DNA from: a virus
Direction: 5' to 3' (one strand)
Virus record (IMG/VR): IMGVR_UViG_3300030419_000979
Location: 1-25,902 of that record
DNA length: 25,902 nucleotides
Shown: positions 8,164 through 17,198 of the stretch, piece by piece
Position numbering within the stretch: position 1 is the stretch's first letter
Layout of the letters: each line of letters starts with the position of its first letter
Notes under the pieces: generated by a model
Database searches by the model: none
What the model was told of the DNA's origin: nothing
What the model saw: only the letters and a program-made list of their open reading frames with translations
Translations under genes and position numbers: made by a program

Positions 8164-8354
8164 AGCTTCTGTATCAACACCACAATAACGCCACCCATAC
8201 CGGTCATTACTGCACCCATAGAAACTAAAAGTATTCGTTCTATTCTAGTGATATGAGCTTGTAGTTGGTTCATTCTATCATAAGTCTGCTTTTGCATTAT
8301 TCTGCAAAGCTTTTCATGTGAATCTATTCTTTGTATTGCGTTATCTCTTGGCAT
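8160..8354 (-). CDS. Small membrane protein with coiled coil and C-terminal TM segment (XhlA/holin-like)
   Basis: This 64-aa protein starts with a charged amphipathic helix (residues 5-42, including DRMNQLQAHITRIERI) and ends in one hydrophobic span, about residues 43-61 (LLVSMGAVMTGMGGVIVVLI), followed by QKL. This layout matches haemolysin XhlA-type and some holin or spanin-associated proteins, so a lysis role is possible but unproven. No endolysin is visible in the window. It overlaps the end of the 565-aa gene by 14 bases, and TAGGTAAAT before the ATG may serve as a ribosome site. Its TAA shares TTAA with the stop of the SNF2 gene on the other strand. Confidence 0.65.
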   Translation of the reverse strand: MPRDNAIQRIDSHEKLCRIMQKQTYDRMNQLQAHITRIERILLVSMGAVMTGMGGVIVVLIQKL

Positions 8355-10038
8355 ATTTACCTACCCAATAACAAATTGGTTCAAGAATTTTTCTATACAC
8401 TCTACCTAGTAAATGCACCTTGCCTCTCGCTTCTTGTCTAATATCAATAGTTCTATGAACTGCAATGTGTTCTAATGTTTTTTTTAATAGTTTATTTGTT
8501 TTAGATAATCTTACTAATGGTAAGAATATTTTATGGTATCCTATTTGATATTCTGGTGCTAAATCTTTTGAATGTTTTAACCATATTTTATTTCTAAATG
8601 ATCCAAAGCCATAAGAATTGTTCATCATAGTACAAACTATTTTTCCTCCACCACCAGATGACCCACCGCCTCCGCTTTGACTTGGTGGTCCTCCATAACT
8701 GCCTCTAGCTGCATCTTGAGCTGCAGCTGCTGCGGCACTTCCTATGGCTACGGCACTTCCTATGTCAGCTCCGCCACCTCGTTGACTTGGGGGTCCAGCT
8801 TGTCCAGCTGTTGATACAGATCCTGTGTCGCTTCTTCCCGTGTCTTCAAATCCTGCATCTGCTGTAATTTCTGGTTCTAGTAAACCTGTTAATGCAACTT
8901 CATCAACTATATTTATATCTGCAGGTGGTGCATTAAATGCATCTATTTCATCTCGTGTAACTGGTATTTCTCCTGTAGCCACAACTGTTCCTGGTTCTGT
9001 TATAACACCGCTCGATCCTGCTGAAATAGTTTCTGCTTTTATTTGTTCTAGTTCAGCAATTGTTTTTCTACTTGCATCTGTTTGAGGAGCAGTTCTATTT
9101 TTAATATTATCTATTCTATTTTGAATAGTTTGAGCAAAATTTGGTCCAACAGAATATCCAGCCATAACACCACTTGTTAATCTACCAATATCATCTCTTC
9201 CATATTTTGCTGCAAGAGCATCTGATACATCGCCACGCCCACCTTCAAGTCCTAATGCACCTATAGCATCAAACACCAAACTTATAGGTCCACCTACTAT
9301 TTTATTTATTCCTGCTTTTAATAATGTTTTACCTACATTAATTTTTTGACCAGCTATATCTACAGTTTGGTTTGCAAAGTCTGCTATGGCTCCTGGTATT
9401 TGTGACAAGTCATTCATAATATCACTAGCAGTTGATCCTACTTTAGAAAATGCTTGATCTACTAGTCCTTGCGTTTCAGGAGTAAAATCTATTTTTTCTT
9501 CAGCTAATGGATCATCTACTGCAAACACATCACCGGACGGCGCTGTAATAGTCGGTGTAACAGGAGAAGTATCAACTATTGGTCCTTCTAAACCAGCTGC
9601 TAATCTTGGATCAACTTGTCCTTCTCCAAAACCCACGTCTATAGGTGTTCCAATATCTTCAATACTTTGAAATTGATCATCAAAACTTGGTTGTGTAATT
9701 GTTTCAGTTGGTGTTATTCCCTCGACACTCGCTACTTGATCCGTGTCACCTCCGCCACCACCAATATCTACTGTTGGTGTAGTAGTATCTACTGTTGGTG
9801 TAGTAGTATCTACAACTGGTGCTACATCTATAGTTGGTAATCCACCACCATAAACACTATATAAATCTCTTACGTAGTCCGTTCTTGTAGGATCAAATCT
9901 TAATCCTGCAATACCTGAAACATTACCTAGTAATCTTGGACTTGTGGGTGTGGTTTTTCTTAACTTAGATACATCAATAGTAGGGTCTACTACATCTGGG
10001 TCTGCTATAATTGATTGTAAGATTTGATCTTCATCCAT
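8341..10038 (-). CDS. Phage virion-associated protein with low-complexity body and conserved C-terminal domain
   Basis: This 565-aa protein has three parts. The N-terminal third is acidic, Thr/Pro/Val-rich and includes the heptad repeat TTTPTVD. The middle (about 185-290) has helices with hydrophobic Gly-rich stretches (INKIVGGPISLVFDAIGALG), as seen in ejection-type proteins. After a Gly/Ser linker, about 105 C-terminal residues form a separate basic domain beginning KIVCTMMNNSYGFGSF and containing YQIGYHKIFLPLV, LEHIAVHRTIDIR and LGRVYRKILEPICYW. I recognise that domain as one that recurs at the C-terminus of otherwise different marine phage proteins; its role is unknown. The ATG forms a TAATG overlap with the preceding gene. 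It sits at the end of the virion operon, so a structural or injected protein is likely. Confidence 0.7.
   Translation of the reverse strand: MDEDQILQSIIADPDVVDPTIDVSKLRKTTPTSPRLLGNVSGIAGLRFDPTRTDYVRDLYSVYGGGLPTIDVAPVVDTTTPTVDTTTPTVDIGGGGGDTDQVASVEGITPTETITQPSFDDQFQSIEDIGTPIDVGFGEGQVDPRLAAGLEGPIVDTSPVTPTITAPSGDVFAVDDPLAEEKIDFTPETQGLVDQAFSKVGSTASDIMNDLSQIPGAIADFANQTVDIAGQKINVGKTLLKAGINKIVGGPISLVFDAIGALGLEGGRGDVSDALAAKYGRDDIGRLTSGVMAGYSVGPNFAQTIQNRIDNIKNRTAPQTDASRKTIAELEQIKAETISAGSSGVITEPGTVVATGEIPVTRDEIDAFNAPPADINIVDEVALTGLLEPEITADAGFEDTGRSDTGSVSTAGQAGPPSQRGGGADIGSAVAIGSAAAAAAQDAARGSYGGPPSQSGGGGSSGGGGKIVCTMMNNSYGFGSFRNKIWLKHSKDLAPEYQIGYHKIFLPLVRLSKTNKLLKKTLEHIAVHRTIDIRQEARGKVHLLGRVYRKILEPICYWVGKYAKR
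9766..9807 (-). repeat. Two perfect 21-bp tandem repeats in coding sequence
   Basis: Two identical 21-bp units lie head to tail (9766-9786 and 9787-9807), followed by a decayed third. They encode the heptapeptide TTTPTVD twice in the 565-aa protein. The unit is a multiple of three, so copy-number change would keep the frame. This looks like slippage within a flexible linker rather than a binding site. Confidence 0.9.
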
Positions 10039-12992
10039 TACGCCATTCCTCTTTGTCTTAATCTGATAGCTTGTTCTTCAGGTGACAGTAATCCTAACTC
10101 TGTTGGTGTTAAGCCAGATGCTGTAATACCAGTTGGTCGTGCGGATGCTCTAGCTAGTAAAGCTTCACTAATACCCGGTGTATTTAATTGTGATGTTTCC
10201 ATTTTTGGTTTATTAGGAAAAAATTGAAAACTTTTTTCTCGCTCTCTAAATAAATTTGGAGTTTTAACATCTTGTTCAATGACTGATTCTTTAGGCGGAA
10301 CTGGTGTTCCCTCATCTGGTAATATAAAAATACTACCACCAAGTTTAGCAAGAATTACTGCAGCTTGTTTACTACCTCTTTTTAAAGTTCTTAATGCAAT
10401 AAGATCTTTTAATGAGTCTGGATTTAATAAAGCTCTAGCTATTACTCTGTTTGATGCTGCTGTAAAAATTCTTCTACCAGCTGTGAACAACCTACCTGCT
10501 AATGTAAACTGACCTAGTCTTGCTCTAATTATATCTGTGAATGCACTTCCTACAACACCTTGTTGTGCAGAGGGTGCTGTTCTATTAGCTATTTGTAAGG
10601 CTTTGTTTAAAGTTTCTAAATTTTTAACATACTTATCTCCAAACAATTCTCTTAAGGCTGCTTTGTATCCCCTTTCTCCTCCACCGCCGTTTAAATATCT
10701 ATTAAAAGCGTCAGCATCTAAAACCCTATCTAAACTTAATTTATTAGATCTTTTAAAAACTCTTTCATTTAAGTCTGATAAAACATCTCTTTGAAATTTT
10801 TTGTATACTTCAGGATTTTTAACAAGAATATTTTTTAATGTTTTTATTTCACCTATGGCACCTGGCTTATATATTTTATTAAAAATTTCTGGAGGTGATG
10901 CATTTAATAATCTTCCTTCAAAAGATTTATTTAATTCATTAGTTGTTTGTGTAAAAAGTTTATTTGTTCGTTCTATATTTTTTTGTAAACCACCTACTCT
11001 AGATATTTTATTATATTCAGCTTCATTAAAAAATGTTCTTAATGGTTTTGCATAATCTTTTATAAATGCATTGTGTCTAGCTAAATTAGGTTTACCATTA
11101 ACTAAAACTTTAGTTTTATAAAAATCAAAAATAGAATTTTTATATGCATTTAATGCTTCTGGTGATTTACTTATAACATCATAAACTTCTTTTGCTGCTT
11201 TACCATTACCAAGACCTTTTTTAAAAGTTGTTTCAAATATATCTTCATCAGCTATTTTTAATACTCTACCAACATCTATTTTTGTTAATTTAGATATTAT
11301 GTCATTGTTTAAAAGTTCTTTATTAGTAATAACTAAATCGTTAAATTTTTGTAATTCATCTAAATATTCTTTTCCTGCATTTTTTTTAACTTGTTTTGTA
11401 AAAATTTCTTTTAAAAATTTTAGTCTACCTACATCAACAGTTTCTCCTGCTGCTAAACCTATTTCTTTTTCTCTAATTAATTTACCTAATGTTGATATAG
11501 TTTCTCTAGCATTAGCCAACGGAATTAATCCTTCAGGATTAGCAAGGTTATCAAAAACATCTTTTTTAAAAATACCTTCGACTTTAGCAACATTTATTAA
11601 ATTTTTTGTTTCTTTATCTGAAAGTTTAGCTATAGCTTTTGCTATTTCATCTGTTTTTATTGTTTTAAAACCTGTTACATTGTCTAATTCTGCTGCAGCT
11701 AGTTTTGCATTACTTTTATACGCATTACTTAAATCACCTATAATTGATCTGAACTCTACACCTGTTATTTTTGAACTACCGTCTGGTAATCTAAATACAG
11801 TTTTAGTTAATAAATCTTCAGATGCTTCTTGTTTTTTTATAATATTTTTAACTGCATCTTTATTTCTTCTTTCTACTACTTCTTTTATTAGGACACCTGT
11901 ATCATAATTTGAACCCGTAGCTCCTCCAAAATCCTTTTGTAATAATTTATAGTATTCATTTAAAGCACCCGCTTGTTTTTCTCCAAATTCTTGAAACTCT
12001 CCTGTTTTACCTAATCTTCTAACATTTTCAAAAGAAGATTGTACCGCTAATAAATCTTTATCATCAGCAGCTTCTGCTAATGTATATTTTAATTTTGATT
12101 TAATTCCTGCATCTTCTAATTGTACATTTATATCATTTGCAACTTTTTCTGCTTCTAATGCTTTATTAGATTTTGCAATCTGAGTACCTTCATCAACACT
12201 ACCAAAAATTCTACCTTTTATTATATTATTTGCACTTTTAATTATTTTAGCTACACCAACACCTAAAGTTCCTGCACCTATAGATATTCCTGCAGTTTTT
12301 AAACCTTCATAGAACAACTGTTCATCTGTTAAATCCATATTAATGTTGTAAAGTTTTTGACCTAATTTAAGTCTACTGTATTCACCAATACCTGCTGCTA
12401 ATCCTCCTGCAGTTATACCTGCTGGTATATTACCTCCTGAATATACAGTCCCAATAATAGTTGCGGCTAAATCAGGTAGTATAACCATAGCATCACCACC
12501 TAAATCTGCAAAGTCTCCCATATCAAAACCAGGTGCATCTACTAAAGCATATGATTGAGTTTCAGGATTAAAGTATTCTAACTCACCTGTATTAGGTCCT
12601 ATTCTTACATCTATATCTTGTTTGTATAATTTTGATAAAGAATTTTTAATTGCAAGGGCTTTTTGTTCTTGATTATATCCCAGTGAAGCACCAAATCTTG
12701 ATTTACTTGTTGCTGGGTTATCTACAGATACCCCTGCTTGTTTAGCTATCTCTGATGTTGTAGGTTTAAATGCTGACTCATATTCAAAAACTCCTCCAAA
12801 CTCATCATCAGGAAATACAAAATCAGTATATACATCTTCTGCTCTTTCTGCTGCTATACTTGGAAAAAGTTTTTTGTAATATTCAGTTTCGTCTTGATCT
12901 GAATAAAATTTTTTGTAAAATTTATCAGCTAATTCTAAATCAGGAATGTCGTTATATTCAGGATTGTTTTTTCTAAATTCCTTTAATGTCAT
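10038..12992 (-). CDS. Large internal virion/DNA-ejection-type protein
   Basis: At 984 aa this is the largest complete gene in the window. The N-terminus (TLKEFRKNNPEYNDIPDLEL, with YKKFYSD) is a short motif common at the start of phage ejection or tape-type proteins. Residues about 160-255 hold two Gly/Ala-rich hydrophobic stretches (ILPDLAATIIGTVYSGG and GISIGAGTLGVGVAKII) that could insert into membrane. The central 500 residues are mostly charged helix, Lys-rich, with no enzymatic motif that I recognise. A further hydrophobic segment, AAVILAKLGGSIFILP, lies near 885-900, and the C-terminus is Pro-rich. By analogy with T7 and P22 ejection proteins it probably leaves the capsid with the DNA (inference). 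The next gene begins at its stop by TAATG overlap. Confidence 0.65.
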   Translation of the reverse strand: MTLKEFRKNNPEYNDIPDLELADKFYKKFYSDQDETEYYKKLFPSIAAERAEDVYTDFVFPDDEFGGVFEYESAFKPTTSEIAKQAGVSVDNPATSKSRFGASLGYNQEQKALAIKNSLSKLYKQDIDVRIGPNTGELEYFNPETQSYALVDAPGFDMGDFADLGGDAMVILPDLAATIIGTVYSGGNIPAGITAGGLAAGIGEYSRLKLGQKLYNINMDLTDEQLFYEGLKTAGISIGAGTLGVGVAKIIKSANNIIKGRIFGSVDEGTQIAKSNKALEAEKVANDINVQLEDAGIKSKLKYTLAEAADDKDLLAVQSSFENVRRLGKTGEFQEFGEKQAGALNEYYKLLQKDFGGATGSNYDTGVLIKEVVERRNKDAVKNIIKKQEASEDLLTKTVFRLPDGSSKITGVEFRSIIGDLSNAYKSNAKLAAAELDNVTGFKTIKTDEIAKAIAKLSDKETKNLINVAKVEGIFKKDVFDNLANPEGLIPLANARETISTLGKLIREKEIGLAAGETVDVGRLKFLKEIFTKQVKKNAGKEYLDELQKFNDLVITNKELLNNDIISKLTKIDVGRVLKIADEDIFETTFKKGLGNGKAAKEVYDVISKSPEALNAYKNSIFDFYKTKVLVNGKPNLARHNAFIKDYAKPLRTFFNEAEYNKISRVGGLQKNIERTNKLFTQTTNELNKSFEGRLLNASPPEIFNKIYKPGAIGEIKTLKNILVKNPEVYKKFQRDVLSDLNERVFKRSNKLSLDRVLDADAFNRYLNGGGGERGYKAALRELFGDKYVKNLETLNKALQIANRTAPSAQQGVVGSAFTDIIRARLGQFTLAGRLFTAGRRIFTAASNRVIARALLNPDSLKDLIALRTLKRGSKQAAVILAKLGGSIFILPDEGTPVPPKESVIEQDVKTPNLFREREKSFQFFPNKPKMETSQLNTPGISEALLARASARPTGITASGLTPTELGLLSPEEQAIRLRQRGMA

Positions 12993-12995
12993 TTT

Positions 12996-14096
12996 TTACC
13001 TAATGTTAAAAGGATCATTATTTGTATCTTTACTATCTTTAGATTTAGGTTTTTCTATAATGCTTCCAATGTTAAATTCTTCAAAAGATAATTCTTCACC
13101 TGTTAATATTTTATAATTATTTGATGCGTTTTGATTTCTTAAATTTACAGCAGCCGCTAAAATTTGCGCTGTTTTTTGAGGATTAGAACCAATTCCTATT
13201 TCTTCCATTTTTAATGCTATATCTCTATCTGTAAATCTTCCACCAGGTTCATCAACTCTAGCCATTAGATAAGCTAAATTAATAGCATTAGATTTAATTT
13301 TACCATATTGAACTGAATCTGCAAATATTCCTTCTCCAAGATTTTTTCTTAAATAATCATCTATCGCACCAGTTCCCTCACTTACAAAATTATTTTTAAT
13401 TCCTGTGGCTTCTGCTAATTGATTTAACTGTGATCCTACACTATCTAAAGCATTTATAACTCCACCAACTGTGCCTACTTTAGCACCTTCTAAATTTTTT
13501 AACATAGTGCTAGCAACGTTGTTCATAGCAAAAGCTGCACTTTTTATTTCATTTGCTTTTTCTGTAACTTTAGCTGTTGGACTTCCTCCTTCTGATATTG
13601 ATTTAATAGTTCCATCCGGATTAAAATCAATATTAAATCCTCCTTTAACAGTTGCAGCTTGTACATATTTGTTAAATGCTTTTGTTCCTGGAATTAAACC
13701 TATTGCCATAGCATTTTTTACAGCTGCAGTTCTACTATCTTTAGGTGTTTTTAACGCTTGACCAATAGCTAGTTTAGCTGCCCCACCTCTAATAGCCGCT
13801 TCTCTTGCATCATCAGCTCTTGTAAATCTTTTATAAGGATCTCTTAATGCATCTGTAAGTGTCATACCTGATGCTAGATTTAAACCAAACTCACCAATGG
13901 GTAATCTTGTTTTAGGTGTGTATTGTTCTAATATCGCTTCTAAAGCTGCAGTGTTACCTTTTAAAGATTCTAAATCAATATTACTTCCAACAAAAGGATT
14001 TTTTGCGTGTTTAGTTCTATCAACAAGGCCAGACATAATACCTGTATTAGTAGGTCCACCTCTTCTAAACATAGGTCTTTTTAATATTCTAGACAT
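12996..14096 (-). CDS. Conserved marine-phage virion protein with RRGG-TNTGIM N-terminus
   Basis: This 366-aa protein is largely helical and has no enzymatic motif that I recognise. It begins MSRILKRPMFRRGGPTNTGI, a basic Gly-rich N-terminus of a type frequent in marine phage proteins. The rest is Ala-rich helix with segments such as ADDAREAAIRGGAAKLAIG and a polar C-terminus. The position between the ejection-type 984-aa protein and the Gln-rich 407-aa protein suggests an internal virion component. The ATG at 14096 overlaps the previous stop as TAATG. The gap to the next gene is only 3 bases. The function is unknown. Confidence 0.6.
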   Translation of the reverse strand: MSRILKRPMFRRGGPTNTGIMSGLVDRTKHAKNPFVGSNIDLESLKGNTAALEAILEQYTPKTRLPIGEFGLNLASGMTLTDALRDPYKRFTRADDAREAAIRGGAAKLAIGQALKTPKDSRTAAVKNAMAIGLIPGTKAFNKYVQAATVKGGFNIDFNPDGTIKSISEGGSPTAKVTEKANEIKSAAFAMNNVASTMLKNLEGAKVGTVGGVINALDSVGSQLNQLAEATGIKNNFVSEGTGAIDDYLRKNLGEGIFADSVQYGKIKSNAINLAYLMARVDEPGGRFTDRDIALKMEEIGIGSNPQKTAQILAAAVNLRNQNASNNYKILTGEELSFEEFNIGSIIEKPKSKDSKDTNNDPFNIR

Positions 14097-15319
14097 TATT
14101 TAAATATCCTTCCATAAATATCAGCACCTGCTAAACCTAAACCTAAAGCTGTTGTTAATGGACTAGCTTGTGGTGCAACTTGAGCTGGAGCTATTTGCAC
14201 ACTTCCTAGACCCGACAAACCAGCTACACCTTGACCTAACATAGCTAATCTTCTTCGTGGATCATCAACTGCCATTTGTGCTGCTTGTCTTTGTGCATCA
14301 AGAACTGCTTGAGATTGTGCTTGTTGTTGTGCACCTAATGTGCCAAGGCCTGATATCTGTGCTCTTGCAAAGTCTTGAGCTCTCGCTCCTAGTCCTGATT
14401 GTAAATTAGCTAAACCTATTTGGTTAGCAAAATCTTGTTGTCTTGCAGCTTGTGCTTGTTGAAAACCTTGTTGTAATAAATTAGATTGTATAGCCGCTCG
14501 ATTCCTGTCACTTGCTGATTGATACTCTGCTCTTTGTACACCTTCACGGCCACCACCAAATGCACCTGGTATACCAAGTGTTGCTGCTGCTTGTTGGTTA
14601 GCTCTTATCTGAGCTTGTCTATCAAATTCTGTTAATGTTGCATCAATTACTTGTTGTTGGTACGGCGACATGTAAGATGTTGTTTGAGCAGTTGTCATAG
14701 GACCTGTTAATGCAGTTGCTCCTGTTGCAGCTGTTTGTGCCTCTGTTAAAAAAGGTTGATATGCACCAAGACCTGTTGTTGGGTCTGTTGCTTGTGTATA
14801 CGCTGCTGCTTGTAGTGCATCTTGTGCTGCAACTTGCGGTGCAAGTTCAGCCATACCTGCTCTTGTAATACCAAACTGTTGTGCTTGCGCTTGTCTTTGT
14901 GCAAACTGTTCTGCAGTCTCACCTGGTTGTTGAGCTGTTGCTGTAGTAATACTAGGTATACCAGCCTGTCTTGTAAGATCTGCTGCATATGTTTTACCTA
15001 ATGCTTCTACGTATTCTGGTGGTAATGTTCTTGTTTCTGTTATACCGCCTGTTTGATAGCCTACTCTGCCACCTGTTGCAAATGCATCAACACCTAATTC
15101 ATCTGCTAGCATTTTTAATCTTTCTTTTTCTGCATTTGTTTGTGCAGCTTTAAATAATCTTGGAATTATAGTTTTATAATAAAAGTCTTTTGTTTTATCA
15201 TCTACTTTACCCTCCATATCACCCATTAAAGCGTTTAAGATATTTTGATCTTCAGATATTTCTGGTATTAAAGGTATATTTAATTTTTCTATTCTAGTTG
15301 TTTTTATTTCTTCTGCCAT
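14096..15319 (-). CDS. Gln/Ala-rich virion protein, ejection-protein-like
   Basis: This 407-aa protein is rich in Gln and Ala and is probably a long helical structure. An N-terminal helical part ends in ATGGRVGYQTGG. A middle section of low complexity follows, then a block YMSPYQQQVIDATLTEF, RANQQAAATLGIPGAFGGGR and EYQSASDRNRAAIQSNL. That block resembles the internal core or DNA-transfer proteins of short-tailed phages. The last 30 residues are small and hydrophobic (LTTALGLGLAGADIYG). No catalytic residues stand out. TAATG overlaps at both ends couple it to its neighbours. Role inferred: part of the internal core released with DNA. Confidence 0.6.
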   Translation of the reverse strand: MAEEIKTTRIEKLNIPLIPEISEDQNILNALMGDMEGKVDDKTKDFYYKTIIPRLFKAAQTNAEKERLKMLADELGVDAFATGGRVGYQTGGITETRTLPPEYVEALGKTYAADLTRQAGIPSITTATAQQPGETAEQFAQRQAQAQQFGITRAGMAELAPQVAAQDALQAAAYTQATDPTTGLGAYQPFLTEAQTAATGATALTGPMTTAQTTSYMSPYQQQVIDATLTEFDRQAQIRANQQAAATLGIPGAFGGGREGVQRAEYQSASDRNRAAIQSNLLQQGFQQAQAARQQDFANQIGLANLQSGLGARAQDFARAQISGLGTLGAQQQAQSQAVLDAQRQAAQMAVDDPRRRLAMLGQGVAGLSGLGSVQIAPAQVAPQASPLTTALGLGLAGADIYGRIFK

Positions 15320-17115
15320 TATGCTCTTTTCTTTTCTAATCGTTTCATTGTATCATACATCCTTTGTGCTCCCTTTTCAATGCTCCCGTTGCCTGCTCCT
15401 CGAACAGCGTCAGCAGTCATTACAAACTCGTTTTTAGATAACATAGCTGGTACGTCATCTGCTTTTTCTTTTATACCAACTGGTACAAAACCACCTTTAT
15501 CTCTATAGTCTCTTTCTTTAACTCCAGCTTTATTGGTTCTCATAATGCCTGTTGGCATACCGCCTTTTGCCATGCCAGGATTTAAAATTGTTGGACCTAG
15601 ACCATATTTATCTCTATAAAAATTTTGTAAATAATAATATAAATCACCTCCTTGATAGTTTTGTGATAAATCAGGAGAAAAAGCTCTTCTTTGTGCCTCT
15701 ATAGATGCATAGATATCATTAATGTCTGATGGTATATCTTTACCATATTTTAAACCTATATCTGATTGTAAAAAATCTTTAATACCTTTTTCTATATTTC
15801 CTAATGCGGTTTCTCCTACAAAGTCTGGATTATTTGGATCTGGACCTACAGGAGTTTGTATATCCTTATATCTTTCAAACAAACTTAAAAGATTATTTGA
15901 AGTCGAAGGACCCGCAACATCTGCCATGGTTGGCCTATTAACATTAATTAAAGAATCCATGGCTCCTGATATTTGAGCTTTATCTGTAGTTGGCGCTTGC
16001 ACTGTATCTGTTGCTGTAATTCCAGTAGGTGCCATAGTTTTATTTAAAACGTCTAATGCAGCTTGACTTTTATCTTGACCTTCCATTATTGTAGATGCTG
16101 CTTTTTTTGAAAGAGGTCCTAGTATACTATCTTCACCCATTGCGTATTCTTGAACAGGTGTTCTTTTTCTTATTTGCTCTTTAACTCTTTCTCTTGCAGG
16201 TGCAATTGATTGTTGAAACGCTGCTTGTGCCGCTTTATTACGAGCTATGTTTTCTGCAAGAGTATTACCCATACTAATACCAGTTGGAGTATTAGTAGTA
16301 GTTGACATAGCTTTTCTAACTAAATCTCCTAATCCATACCCAACTCTTCCACCTTGAGCTACATTGTATCTTGCAACAAATGCATCCCTACCCGCATCAT
16401 CTAATGCAGAATACTCTGGGTCAAATTTAAAATAACTATCCATATAAGTTCTCATTTGTTGACCTACTGTCTCTCTTCTAGCAGCTAAATAATCTTCTAT
16501 AGTTTCACCAGGTTCTTGTTTTCTAAAATTACCTTTTAAATATTCAAGAAGTGTAACCACTCCACTTGTAAGAGTTCCTACTAATAATTGTTCTTGTACA
16601 ATTTTAGGTAACGCTCTTACTACTGGAATTTTCAGAGTGGTTTTTTCTAAAATACTTTTTGGCAAAATACCTGATTTATCTTTTGCAAGTTTTTCTGCAG
16701 CTTTTTCCTTACCACCGCCACCTTCATCAAATAAACTACCTATTGCTTGTGTTCGCTCTTGACTTAACGGAGATGTAAAACCACCTCTTAATCCACCACC
16801 CATTACTTGATCAGCTCCACCTAAAAATCTTGTACCAGCTCCAAATGCAGTTGTAGCAAGACCTTGTTTAAGTGCATCACTGATACTACCTCTTTGATCA
16901 AACCTACCAATACCTCTCATCAATCCAGCAATGGCTGGATTAAAAGGTGCAACGAATGGTGCAGCTTTAACTGCAACACTTGCAAGTTCATTAGGTATAA
17001 GTTTTCTAAATCTATCTTTTAATTTACTGCCCAAACCATATTTTTTTCTAGGTGTAATATTAGTTATCCCACCTTTTCCACGCAGTTGTCTTGGCATTTT
17101 TGCTCTGTTTATCAT
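15319..17115 (-). CDS. Virion-associated protein with conserved C-terminal motif
   Basis: This protein is 598 aa from the first ATG; a second ATG at 17097 (MPRQLRGKGGI) is also plausible, and neither has a clear Shine-Dalgarno. The N-terminal region is basic, then Pro/Ala-rich and hydrophobic (VAVKAAPFVAPFNPAIAG). The middle contains EYSALDDAGRDAFVARYN followed by AQGGRVGYGLGD. The C-terminal 80 residues hold MAKGGMPTGIMR, DDVPAMLSKNEFVMTADAV and a final helix AQRMYDTMKRLEKK. I recognise this end (the AMLSxxEFVM motif) as recurring in many phage structural proteins of unknown role. It is followed by the ejection-type genes through a TAATG overlap, so an internal or neck component is likely. 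Confidence 0.6.
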   Translation of the reverse strand: MINRAKMPRQLRGKGGITNITPRKKYGLGSKLKDRFRKLIPNELASVAVKAAPFVAPFNPAIAGLMRGIGRFDQRGSISDALKQGLATTAFGAGTRFLGGADQVMGGGLRGGFTSPLSQERTQAIGSLFDEGGGGKEKAAEKLAKDKSGILPKSILEKTTLKIPVVRALPKIVQEQLLVGTLTSGVVTLLEYLKGNFRKQEPGETIEDYLAARRETVGQQMRTYMDSYFKFDPEYSALDDAGRDAFVARYNVAQGGRVGYGLGDLVRKAMSTTTNTPTGISMGNTLAENIARNKAAQAAFQQSIAPARERVKEQIRKRTPVQEYAMGEDSILGPLSKKAASTIMEGQDKSQAALDVLNKTMAPTGITATDTVQAPTTDKAQISGAMDSLINVNRPTMADVAGPSTSNNLLSLFERYKDIQTPVGPDPNNPDFVGETALGNIEKGIKDFLQSDIGLKYGKDIPSDINDIYASIEAQRRAFSPDLSQNYQGGDLYYYLQNFYRDKYGLGPTILNPGMAKGGMPTGIMRTNKAGVKERDYRDKGGFVPVGIKEKADDVPAMLSKNEFVMTADAVRGAGNGSIEKGAQRMYDTMKRLEKKRA

Positions 17116-17171
17116 ATGTCAATTGTTTTATTATATTAAAAAGGCAGGGATTGCACCTGAATTTACATTAA

Positions 17172-17190
17172 TACTTGTTTTTTACAAGTA
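17172..17190. other. Short hairpin in intergenic gap
   Basis: A perfect 7-bp inverted repeat, TACTTGT (17172-17178) and ACAAGTA (17184-17190), has a five-base loop. It lies just after the stop of the 113-aa gene in the 83-base gap 17116-17198. A TATAAT hexamer (complement of 17130-17135) lies further along the same gap with no good -35 partner. The region may separate two transcripts, but there is no clear T-run after the stem. Confidence 0.45.
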
Positions 17191-17198
17191 AATCAAGA

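Noticed and set aside
9766-9807. 21-bp tandem repeats as replication iterons
   Set aside because: They are in frame inside a low-complexity coding region, encode a heptapeptide and are not AT-rich or near an origin-like element.
11299-11907. 202-codon open frame on the plus strand
   Set aside because: It lies wholly inside the 984-aa minus-strand gene, has no ribosome site and encodes low-complexity Ser/Phe/Leu residues expected from antisense reading of Lys-rich AT-rich codons.
14746-14988. Gln/Leu-rich 80-codon frame on the minus strand
   Set aside because: It is an alternative frame within the Gln-rich 407-aa gene, with no start signal.
17130-17135. TATAAT as promoter of the 598-aa virion gene
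   Set aside because: A perfect -10 hexamer is expected by chance in AT-rich sequence, and no acceptable -35 is found 15-19 bases upstream.
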